The notes below the pieces were generated by a model, which searched no databases, was not told the DNA's origin, and saw only the letters and a program-made list of their open reading frames with translations. Below, in pieces: positions 9,127 to 19,300 of a DNA stretch of 64,000 bases. The position numbers and the translations under genes were made by a program. Source of the stretch: Legionella israelensis (GTDB lineage Bacteria; Pseudomonadota; Gammaproteobacteria; Legionellales; Legionellaceae); NCBI RefSeq assembly GCF_004571175.1, contig NZ_CP038273.1, forward strand, positions 1,984,001 through 2,048,000, in the 5' to 3' direction. Positions within the stretch are counted from its first letter, which is position 1. Each line of letters starts with the position of its first letter.

Positions 9127-9966
9127 ATGGGTCTAAAATTCACAAAAATGCACGGTTTAGGCAACGATTTTGTCGTGATTGATGCCATTCATCAGAAGCT
9201 GAGATTGAATGAAATAAACATGGCCAGTTTGGCCAATCGTCATACCGGCATTGGTTTTGATCAATGTCTTGTGGTGGAAGCAGGACGGGAAGAAGGTGTT
9301 GATTTCCATTATCGAATTTTCAATGCCAATGGTCAGGAAGTAGGACAGTGTGGTAATGGTGCACGATGTCTGGGACGTTTTTTACAGCATTACGGTTTAA
9401 CGGATAAATCGTCCATGACCATAGCCACGTCAACGACTCGCATGCAACTATTCCTTAATGAGGATGGCTCAGTGAGCGTTAACATGGGTAAGCCGCGCTT
9501 TGTACCTAAAGAGATTCCTCTGGCCGTTGAGCAACAGGCTTCCTTGTATTCCTTCCAATCGCTGGAGGGAAGTATATGGCATTTTCATGCCCTTAATGTA
9601 GGTAACCCTCATGCCGTTATCCTGGTTAATGATGTGGATGAAGCGCCAGTTGCAGCATTGGGAAAAGAAATCAGTGAGCATTCTTTATTTCCTGAGCAAG
9701 TCAACGTGGGTTTTATGCAATTAACCTCGGAAAATTATATTAAATTAAGAGTTTATGAACGCGGTTGTGGCGAGACATTGGCTTGTGGGAGTGGCGCTGT
9801 GGCAGCGGCTGTTGTAGGTCGATGTTTTTATCAGCTGACCAGTCCGGTTAACATTAGTTTACCGGGAGGTGATTTAACCGTTAGCTGGTCAAAGATGAGC
9901 GAAGATGTCTTTTTGACAGGTCCTGCCACCTTTGTATATGAAGGGGAATTGATGCCATGCATATAG
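9127..9966 (+). CDS. dapF: DapF, diaminopimelate epimerase
   Basis: A 279-residue protein that interconverts LL- and meso-diaminopimelate for lysine and peptidoglycan. Both active-site cysteines are visible: Cys75 in QCGNGARC and the second in ETLACGSGA near residue 222. The start MHGLGNDFVVID block is typical. Its 3' end overlaps the trkA start by ten bases, and lptM lies five bases upstream, so it sits inside a four-gene unit. Confidence 0.97.
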   Translation: MGLKFTKMHGLGNDFVVIDAIHQKLRLNEINMASLANRHTGIGFDQCLVVEAGREEGVDFHYRIFNANGQEVGQCGNGARCLGRFLQHYGLTDKSSMTIATSTTRMQLFLNEDGSVSVNMGKPRFVPKEIPLAVEQQASLYSFQSLEGSIWHFHALNVGNPHAVILVNDVDEAPVAALGKEISEHSLFPEQVNVGFMQLTSENYIKLRVYERGCGETLACGSGAVAAAVVGRCFYQLTSPVNISLPGGDLTVSWSKMSEDVFLTGPATFVYEGELMPCI

Positions 9967-11333
9967 TTATACTAGGAGGCGGGCAGGTAGGGGGCACCCT
10001 TGCACAAAATCTAGTCAATGAAGACAATGACGTCACCTTGATTGATCTCGATGAAGAAAGACTTCGTGAGTTACAGCATCGTCTGGATATTCAAACGATA
10101 CAAGGCTCAGCTTCTCATCCTGATGTATTGATTCAAGCTGGTATCGAGCAGGCCGACATGCTGATTGCTGTGACCAATAGTGATGAAGTTAACATGATAG
10201 GATGTCAGATAGCATATAGTCTTTTTCGAACTCCCAATAAAATCGCAAGGATTCGTTCAAAAAATTACTACCAATATCCCCAGTTATTTACCAATGATCA
10301 TATTCCCGTAGATGTTTTTATCAGCCCTGAAATGCTGGTGACAGAGCATATTGAAAATCTTATTCATTATCCAGGGGTGTCTCAACTCATTGATTTTGCC
10401 GAGAGTAAAATATTATTGGTCACCATAAAGTCTGCGGCAAAAGGCATTATGACAGGTAAAACAATCAGGGAGTTGCATGAACTGCTGGCAAACATAGATG
10501 CTCGCATCGTTGCCGTATTCAGGAATCAGATAGAAACACTGCTTGAGGAAAACAGTGTGATTGAGAAAGGCGATGATGTACTGCTTGTGGTTTCTTCTCA
10601 GGCTATTCAACAGGTTTTAATTGCTTTGGGACGATATATGCATCCCAATCGACGAATCATCATTGCTGGCGGCGGTCATATCGGAGCTCATCTTGCTCAG
10701 ACATTAGAAAAAAATTACAAAATCAAAATCATCGATCATAATCCGGTTTGTACCTCTGAACTGGCCGAACGTTTATATAAATCGACCGTTTTGCAAGGGG
10801 ATATTGCAGACAGGGATCTGTTGCTTAACGAGAATATTGAATTTACCGATGTTTTTTGTGCTGTCACCAATGATGATGAGGCAAATATCATGTCCTGTCT
10901 ACAGGCTAAACGTTTGGGTGCCCGCCATACCATGGCTTTAGTCAATCGAAAAGCCTATGTTGAGTTGATTGAGGACAGTAGCATTGATCATGCCATTTCC
11001 CCTCAATTGATCACCATAGGGAGTATTTTGACGAAAATGCGCCGTGGTAATATGGTAAAAGTTCATCGTTTGCAGAACGATGAAGGAGAAGCAATCGAAT
11101 TGATTGTTCATGGCGATGAGGTCACTTCCAACGTGGTAGGACGCAGGTTGGATGAAATTTCCTTACCATCGAGTTGTTCCATTGCCGCTATTTTGCGTGA
11201 TGAAACCGTCATGATGGCCAGCAATGATTTGGTTCTTGAAGCTGGCGATCACGTTATTTTGGTGATATTAAAGAAACGTTATGTTCGCCAGGTTGAATCA
11301 CTGTTTCAAGTCAAATTGAATTTTATGAGCTGA
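9957..11333 (+). CDS. trkA: TrkA, potassium uptake regulatory subunit
   Basis: A 458-residue peripheral protein with two tandem RCK modules. Each has a Rossmann loop: ILGGGQVGGTLA at the N-terminus and IIAGGGHIGAHLA near residue 235. TrkA binds NAD(H) and ATP on the cytoplasmic face of TrkH and gates potassium flow. It overlaps dapF by ten bases, with an AAGGGG sequence inside dapF as likely ribosome-binding site, and trkH follows after five bases. Confidence 0.96.
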   Translation: MHIVILGGGQVGGTLAQNLVNEDNDVTLIDLDEERLRELQHRLDIQTIQGSASHPDVLIQAGIEQADMLIAVTNSDEVNMIGCQIAYSLFRTPNKIARIRSKNYYQYPQLFTNDHIPVDVFISPEMLVTEHIENLIHYPGVSQLIDFAESKILLVTIKSAAKGIMTGKTIRELHELLANIDARIVAVFRNQIETLLEENSVIEKGDDVLLVVSSQAIQQVLIALGRYMHPNRRIIIAGGGHIGAHLAQTLEKNYKIKIIDHNPVCTSELAERLYKSTVLQGDIADRDLLLNENIEFTDVFCAVTNDDEANIMSCLQAKRLGARHTMALVNRKAYVELIEDSSIDHAISPQLITIGSILTKMRRGNMVKVHRLQNDEGEAIELIVHGDEVTSNVVGRRLDEISLPSSCSIAAILRDETVMMASNDLVLEAGDHVILVILKKRYVRQVESLFQVKLNFMS

Positions 11334-11338
11334 TAAAG

Positions 11339-12796
11339 ATGCAAATAAAAACCATCCTGCGTCTGCTGGGTGTTCTGTTAATGATTTTTAGCCTGAGCAT
11401 GTTGACGCCTTTATTAATCAATATTGTTTTTCATGAACATTTATGGTTTCCTTTTTTATCTGCATTTGCCCTGACGTTTTTTACTGGTTTGTTGTTATGG
11501 TTGTTATTTAGGCATGAGCAGCAGGAATTAAAAACACGTGACGGTTTTTTGATCGTGAGCCTCTTTTGGGCGGTTCTTTCTTTCTTTGCTTCACTGCCTT
11601 TCATTATCACTATTGATTTTAAAAAAGGCATAACGGATGCTGTTTTTGAATCCATTTCAGGACTCACCACCACTGGGGCAAGTGTGATTGCCCGTCTGGA
11701 TGAATTACCTAATGCTTTATTATTTTATCGCCAACAACTACAGTTTTTAGGCGGGATGGGAATTATTGTATTGGCCGTGGCCATTTTGCCCATGTTAGGT
11801 GTTGGTGGAATGCAGCTTTTTCGCACAGAAACACCAGGACCGATGAAGGATGCGAAACTGACCCCACGAATAGCACAGACAGCGAAGGCTTTATGGTCCA
11901 TATATGTGTTTTTAACATTGCTGTGTATGGTTTGTTACTGGGCAGCCGGTATGGATTGGTTTGATGCTTTAGGAGAAAGTTTCGCTACTGTATCAACTGG
12001 CGGATTTTCAATGCATGATGCCAGCTTTGCTTATTATCATAGCGATTTGATTGAATTAATTGCTTGTTTTTTTATGTTATTAGGCGGTACAAATTTTGCC
12101 TTACATTTTCTGGTCTTTAAAAAAGGCACACTTTTGCATTATTGGCAGGATGAAGAATTTCGTTTTTATATTGCTACACTGTTGTTTGCAAGCTGGATAA
12201 TAACCGTGAGCCTCGTGGCTTATAATTATTTTAATATGCATGCCAGTCATCATGCCTTAGTTAAAAGTTTATTTAATGTGATTTCATTAGCAACAACCAC
12301 AGGGTTTATTTCCGCACCATTCAGTTCCTGGCCCACTTATATTCCTGTGTTAATTATGCTTCTCGCCATTGTCGGCGGTTGTTCGGGCTCGACAAGTGGC
12401 GGCATTAAGATGATTCGTGCACTTTTGCTATATAAACAAAGCAAGCGAGAAATGGCCCGTCTGTTGCATCCAAATGCTGTGGTGCCAGTTAAATTCGGAC
12501 GACAGACATTGCCTGATCAGGTTATGCAGTCGATGTGGAGTTTTATTTCAGTTTTTATCGCTCTTTTTTTGTTATTGATGGTGATTTTTATCGCTTTCGG
12601 TAATGATTTTGTCACTTCTTTTTCGGCCATTACAGCTACATTAGCTAATGCTGGAGCTGGTATCGGTCGTATTAGTACCTCCTTTGTCGATTTGAATGGT
12701 CCAAGTAAATGGCTGCTCATTTTTGCCATGTTGGCAGGGCGTTTGGAAATCTTTTCTTTACTCATCCTTTTTTCACGACATTTTTGGCAAAAATAA
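11339..12796 (+). CDS. trkH: TrkH, potassium transporter membrane subunit
   Basis: A 485-residue protein with the fourfold M1-P-M2 repeat of the Trk/Ktr/HKT family. Selectivity-filter-like turns are visible as TTTGASV, VSTGGFSM, ATTTGFI and ANAGAGIG. It forms the potassium-conducting path in the inner membrane and works with TrkA encoded directly upstream. It ends the lptM-dapF-trkA-trkH run; a long perfect hairpin 57 bases downstream may end the transcript. Confidence 0.96.
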   Translation: MQIKTILRLLGVLLMIFSLSMLTPLLINIVFHEHLWFPFLSAFALTFFTGLLLWLLFRHEQQELKTRDGFLIVSLFWAVLSFFASLPFIITIDFKKGITDAVFESISGLTTTGASVIARLDELPNALLFYRQQLQFLGGMGIIVLAVAILPMLGVGGMQLFRTETPGPMKDAKLTPRIAQTAKALWSIYVFLTLLCMVCYWAAGMDWFDALGESFATVSTGGFSMHDASFAYYHSDLIELIACFFMLLGGTNFALHFLVFKKGTLLHYWQDEEFRFYIATLLFASWIITVSLVAYNYFNMHASHHALVKSLFNVISLATTTGFISAPFSSWPTYIPVLIMLLAIVGGCSGSTSGGIKMIRALLLYKQSKREMARLLHPNAVVPVKFGRQTLPDQVMQSMWSFISVFIALFLLLMVIFIAFGNDFVTSFSAITATLANAGAGIGRISTSFVDLNGPSKWLLIFAMLAGRLEIFSLLILFSRHFWQK

Positions 12797-12847
12797 AACA
12801 TCTTGAATTTTTATTTCAAAGCGTTATTCTGGATGTTAAAGATCTAA

Positions 12848-12935
12848 ATAATCTCAACTCGACGTAAGCATCATACCTAAACTTCGATAAATCGTATCTT
12901 GCTTAGGTATGATGCTTACGTCGAGTTGAGGTTAA
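12848..12935. repeat. long palindromic element A, copy 1
   Basis: Two 28-base arms (12853-12880 and 12903-12930) are perfect inverted copies; one G-T pair and three more pairs extend the stem to 33. The arms carry CTCGACGTAAGCATCATACC and the loop is 22 bases. The same arm core and loop (TAAACTTCGATAA, TATCTTGCTT) recur at 61437-61597, there with an insertion. It follows trkH and would form a very stable RNA hairpin. Confidence 0.85.
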
Positions 12936-13157
12936 ATAGTCTAAAAACAGATTCTGCTCGTCAAAATGAATTAGAAACAGTATGTCAATAACCCGGGGGC
13001 GACGCTTGCAGCATACGAAGGATTAATGGTTAACAGTTAAGCTTTATCATTGCGTTCAGTAGAACAAACAAGACTCACGAAAAACGTTAAAGCGAGGTAG
13101 AAAATTTCAACGAAAAAATTTAGGCGCACTAGAGCCTGTTGACAATTGCTCTATAGT

Positions 13158-13231
13158 CTCTATGTACCATGGCTTGTCTGCGGTATCCAGAGATCTCATG
13201 GATGCCGCGGATAAATCGCGGCACGTAGGCA
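13158..13231. repeat. dispersed hairpin repeat, family C, copy 1
   Basis: An overall inverted-repeat unit. Its left part reads GGCTTGTCTGCGGTATCCAG and AGATCT; its right part holds a GCCGCG/CGCGGC hairpin and ends CACGTAGG. The copy at 42686-42764 shares GGCT-GTC-GCGG, CCAGA-ATCTC, the GC-rich hairpin and ACGTAG at matching places. Confidence 0.65.
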
Positions 13232-13379
13232 CTTGAGCAAGATCAAGAAACGAAATGTCAACTGATCCTAAATGACTGAATTGAAAATTTTTTATACGAA
13301 GAGGGTGGGTTTGTATGTAAGTCCTGGCAACGAATGATGAAAGACTGACAAAATCTTCTTATAACCAGGGAGAGCGGGT

Positions 13380-16300
13380 ATGGTTGATTTTTGTAAGTTG
13401 TTTGCAAAGAAAGATGCCGAGGCTTGTCGTGAACAGATAGGCTATTTGAGAGCAACTTTACCTGACGAGGTTATGGCTTGGGAAGAGGTACTGATTTCAC
13501 TGACCTGTGCTGTAGAACAGGAGTTTTCTCCTGAGAGCATGTCTGCTGTTCTTGATGAGTTACCGTTTAATATTTGTAAAGCTTTTTTCAAACGCCTCAC
13601 ATCTTCTGCGGAACTTTCTCCCGAATGCATGAAAACCATGGTGGCCTTTATTCTTGAAAAGGAGGAGTTGCGTAATGACGATTGCAATGAACTCATCAGT
13701 ATTTTGCTGCTGTCACCATTTCCTATTGCAGCGAATGACTTAAATGCTTTAATTGCCCGCGTTAATCCTCAGAAACTGGGTGATATTCTACTTGAGCTGC
13801 ATCAGCAGTCATCCGATCTGATTTTTGATTCACAAAAAGATCGTAGTTCTCAAAAAATAAATCGTCATTATCAGTTGAAATACGAAGTGTTATTAACGGC
13901 ATTATGTATCCATGCCAGTAATCCGGATTTTAAATTGTCTTTGCTGATAAATGATAATCCTTTTTTAGCTAATTTGATCATTATTAATCGGCTACGTCAT
14001 GTTGAAAATGAAAGCCAACGACAAAAAATCATTGAAGATTTATTCAAGCAAAACACACGTTATGACTGGCAGGATGGTGTCTTTAAAAAAATGGTTTTAC
14101 CTGAATTAGCAAAGGTTTTAGCTAAAGCTGATTCAGACAAGTCGATTGAGCTTTTCAGCAAATATATAAAATTAAAGCATGACAGACACCCAACAATAAA
14201 AGACAGGATTCATTTGCTGGATGAATGTTATCAAATTAATGGTTCTGTAGATTTCATCAACCGTTGTATTCAGGCAGCTGACACTGACAACAACTTTCTT
14301 ATCAATTTTTTGACGAACAGTAAACTGAATGACAGTAAACTGAATATTAAACTTCTGGAGAATATACCACAGGAAAATTTGCCTGATTTTGTAGGCCATA
14401 TGTTGGCAATGAACCATATAGCTGTCCAACAGCGGGCCTATTCCTTTCTATTTGAAAATTTTATCTTTGTTTTTTGCCAAAGAATCAAAAAAGCAAATGA
14501 GCCCTTCAGTGAGTTGATGGCCTTGGCAAAAGCCGCTGAAAGACTGCCTGAGCCTGCAATAGAACAGTTGGTCAAAGAAGTCACCCAACAGGTGGCTGGT
14601 GATCTTCTGCTACAGAGTTACTGGTTAACGGCTGCATTGCAGATTTTTCCTAATAAAAAAAGTTTATTGCCATATTGCTGTGCTTTTCTTTGTAATTTCT
14701 GGAAGAAAAGCGAGTTGCTTTTACCTTTGCTCCAAAACTTAAGCAGTGAAGATCTGGTCATGCTTTATACTTTAATGGTCCAGGAAAAAGCGCCTGCTCC
14801 AAGCTATGATATATTTAAAACTTTATTCTCTGAATCAGATAGACATCCGCAGCTGTTTTATTTATTACTGAATACACCCGCCATCCATCAAGAGTTACTG
14901 AATGATTTAATCCAAAAACTGGATGATAAGAATTTACTGACCTTAATTGATGAGTTATTGAATAAAAGTGAAGAAAACAGCGAATTTAAAAATACACTTC
15001 ATCAGGTACTGCTTTTGTTTTGTCGACGTTTACCTCTGTCAAAAGATAAAAAAGAAAATATTCATCAGTGGACTGAACAGCCCTTTACTCCCATACTCGC
15101 GCAGAACATTTTAGAAGATCCCGATTGTGTGTATGAATTGTCACTTACCGACTCCACATTGTGGTCATGGGTCTCCTGGACATCTATTTCAGCAGCCTTG
15201 GCTTTACGAATTGACAGAATTTTAAATGCTACCCTTCTCAGTAGCACGGACATCAAAAAAGTGGCCTTTATCTGGTTAAGTCATTTCCGCCAATCGCCTG
15301 ATAAATTGATTCTTATTTTTAACCACCTTGAGCAGACAGGAGGCAACCGAGATGAGATCGGTCGTGTAAATTATGCCTCACTAAAAAAAAGCTGCTGGAA
15401 TCTTTTAAAAAAGGATAATAAATATACTGATGAATACTTCAAGGTTTTTATAAAACAATTAAAACAACCTCAAACTTTCGATCCGATCTTATGTCAATTG
15501 GCAACACAAGACAGCTTGCAGGATAATCCTGCACAAGGGGCGCGTTTATTGGCATTAACTCAAAGCCCTTTGCCCTCTGATATTTCGAACGAAGCATTGC
15601 TGCCTTTACTCATTCATTCAGTACATGAGGAAACACTTGGCAATTGGCAAAAGGCAAAACAGTTATTGGATGAAAGAAGTGTTTCAGAGAATGTTTTATT
15701 TATCCGCCAACTGCTTAATGCGGTTGAAAAGGCTCATTTCAATCCCATACTTGTGAGTAAAGCCTATGACTTAATTCTCAACTCCAGGTATTTTGAGACT
15801 GTTTTCGTTCAACTGTCAGAGCATCACTGGCATTGGTTCTTTCGCCATACCCCCCTTGAACTTCTCAATTCATCTTTTCCTTACTGGTTCGACTTGTTGA
15901 TTCAATATCCTCATAAAGAGTCATTGAACATTGGTCGATTATTGATCCTGTTGCCCGAGAAGGATGGGCTGATTGAGCAGATTTTATCTAAAGAATTTTT
16001 TCAATCGCCCGAAGGAATGGCCAGTCTATTTGCGGAACTTGCGGAAGAAAATGACGGTATCTGGTTGTTCGTTCACTTACATCAGAACATTTCTCGTTTT
16101 GATTTGCAGTGGAGAAAGCAGTTTATTAAGCAGACATTGAACCTTATCCATTCACGAGCTGTGAATCCTCCCGCTGTTCATGTGCTCAATGTGTTTTTGC
16201 TCATGATGGTGGAGCAATTAAGTCCCAGACGTTCAGAAGACAGTAAATTGATGTCAAAACAATTGCAATTGTTTGGTTCTCTTATTGATCATGCTGAGGA

Positions 16301-19300
16301 AGCGAGTCAACAGGATGAATGTCGGCGATTAATGTTGAATTTGCTGACTCGTTTCTGCTATCAGGATGTTCATTGGGCAAAACAGCTTCTGCCTACAGAT
16401 TCTTTTACAAACCTAATGACTGGCTGGCTTAAAAATCTTAATTTTGAGCGCTTACCTCATCTGCTTCATCAACACCCTCTAACGCAATTATTAATGGACA
16501 ATATCACAGGTCCATTTCAAGCTGAATTGAGAAGTAATGTGGATTTTCAGCAGTTTATTATGCAATTACTCATATCTCCGCCTGCTTCGATGAATATTGA
16601 TCAGTTTTTAATGCTATCTGAGCATTTACCGCATGAGCAAAAAATCGTTTTGGCGAAAAAAATATGTTTGGATGCTCATTACTATCCTGTGCAAGTGGTG
16701 GCGTTACCTATTTTGGCAAATTATTTGACGGTCAAAGAGTTTTATTTGCTTTACCATGAAAAAAAGGAAGATCCCCTTATCCTGAAAACCCTTCTTTCCC
16801 ATAAGAATGGATTGACAGGGCTTAATAAAACAGAAAAAGCTGAACTGATAACGGCCATCACGTCCGGTGAGCAGCTTCTTAGAATTCTTAACGGAAACAG
16901 CCCACCTGAAATACGCATAGCCCTTGTTGAGGAAATTTTTGCCTATTGTAATTATGACGAAAAAAAATTGTCTGAACTGCTTTTTCGTTGGAGTGTCAAT
17001 CATTTGTCCCTTGCAGCACTGGCTAATTTTACCGTCAAACAAGAGAATAAACGCATTTTAAATCGCATCATCAGTCAAAAAACGTATTATCGTGAATTTA
17101 TAGAGAATTATCTCTCTCGTCCTGCTTTGGATATGGCTTTAACTCCAGGCAGCTATCTGTATGATTTCCTGGCAGAAGCCATAATCCATCCTGAAAGAGG
17201 ACATTTATGCAGCACAGCATTCTTAACTCAACTGCCTTCAGAATTAATCCGTGAAGCGCTTACCCAGCAATTTCAGCTTAGCCGGAATTGGCAGAATTTA
17301 GCCAGGCTGCTCAAACCTTTTGAAAATAGTGAAAATGTGGTGATAAAGAGCCTTGTGGCTGCGCGCTGGCATCATCAATTATTGCTTTATAATGCATTAC
17401 TGGATGTATTGATTTATTATTCGGAAGCAGAACCATCTGTTCAAGAACAAATCAAGGAAAGTCGTTTATATCAGGAAGTCAGGTTTCCTTTAACCTTTGA
17501 TATTGATTTATCCAATCAGCTGCTTCTATGGTTAGAAGATTATATTGAAAGATTGCAGCCTGTTGCACCTGAACACTGTCAAGCCATACGTCAGATATTA
17601 GAGCGCTATCAACAAAAACTCGATATTATTGGAAATTACACCTCCAGTTATTTATATCATTGTTTTGAACCGTGCTCCCCTAAAAGGAGAATACAAGTAA
17701 AAGAAAATCAGCAGCTTTTGCTGAATGCCTATAGTTATTATTTTGATGAGGAGTCAACATCAAAGTCAGAAAGCATGGAGCATCAATTCCATCAAATTTT
17801 GTATACCGCGTTAACGGATCGGCATTTGTCAAAGGATGTGACATTTTATCAGTTTTTATTTGATCAAATACTGATATCCCCCTTATCAGCGAAAATTGAG
17901 GAAAGATATTTAAAGGCTTATCTGCAATCATTGTCCCCAGAAAAGGCCTACAAAGCCATTCGTCTTTTTCAGCAAAAGCAACTTTTTTTTCAGACGGCGC
18001 TGCAGGTTATGAGCTTTCTGCGCAATCAAAAATCCATGAAAGATGTCCTCACGCATTTATCAGGCTTTGATGCTGGTAAATTACAGAAGTTATCCGAGGT
18101 TGCCCGTGCATTGAATCTTATATTTCTGTCAGATGTTCTTCAACTGGCGGTTGATGTCAAAAAAATAAGCAATTCCTCTCAATTTGAGCCTGAAAAGTTA
18201 CTTCCTATAGTGATGGATAACGGTTTGAACATTGAATGGCTACTGGCCGATGTAGAGCGATTTGATGCCTGCGAGGAATTTTTAGCCTATCGCTGCAAAC
18301 AATTATCAAGATTGGCATTCAGTTATGCTCGAGATGAGAAAAACAGACAAAGGCTGTCTTGTTTGTTGCAGGGGTTTCCACAATGCTTTACAAAAGAATT
18401 GGTGACCAATTGCTTAAACAGTTATAGAGCCTTGTTTACCAGGAAAGGCAACAAAACTGAGTTTTTAAACCTCATTAGCCAGTTTTTATTGAAAGAAGGT
18501 TCTGAAACAAAGTATATCATTCATCATCTTCATTCTGATTTAGTAGAGTACATCCTCGCAGAAGCATTAAAAAATCCCGAAAATCATCAAACTTTGCTGC
18601 AACTGTTCATTAATAGCAACTATAAAACACTTTGTCAGCAGCAATTGCAGAAACAATTAGAAACATTATGTTATCAGAACAATATTGAGACGATGACCTC
18701 ATTAAGACAGATGAATACTGTTATTTTTTCCAAACTCTCTTCTCATACAAGTAAGCAAATTATCGCTATTTTACGTTTGTTATTAATGAGCCATCCGGAG
18801 GAAGATGCAGAAATATTAATGAATACAGAGTTTGCCAGTGAGTCCATATTGGAAAAGCAGGCATTTATCGCTGATGTCAGTGTATTCCATCAGCTTGCAA
18901 GATTAAAAAAAGAACACTCGGCGAGCACTGATGAAAATAACCTTGATATAGCCCTACATTGGCTTAAGTCTCAATGCAGTGAAGCTCCTATTAGTTATCG
19001 ACTGACGATGAATATGCTTAGCTTAGATATGTTTTTACTGAAAAAACCAGGGCAATATCCTTTAATTCAATATTATTGGTTAACCTGGTCTGCTGAGCTG
19101 GATGACAGTCCACAGCTATTGATTAATGGTTTTATGGCCTGGCTCAGTCAAATAACGGAATTCAGTTCCGAGCATACCCAAGAGTTGCAACGATTGCTGC
19201 AGTATATTTCAGACCAGGGCTTGATGAAGCCACTATGCGAGGGGGTAGAGCAGATGGGTGAGTTTAATTTGCAACAACTTCATTGGTTCTGTCAAAGTTT

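Larger units (their letters stand above)
12797..13379. other. 583-base spacer with a long palindrome and a hairpin repeat
   Basis: The spacer between trkH and the giant gene contains palindromic element A (12848-12935) and one copy of repeat family C (13158-13231). The stretch between them (12936-13157) shows no open frame worth calling. A ribosome-binding site GGGAGAG stands before the giant gene's start. Confidence 0.7.

Noticed and set aside
13258..13455. Minus-strand frame overlapping the start of the giant gene
   Set aside because: No ribosome-binding site and it is antisense to the giant gene's well-supported start.
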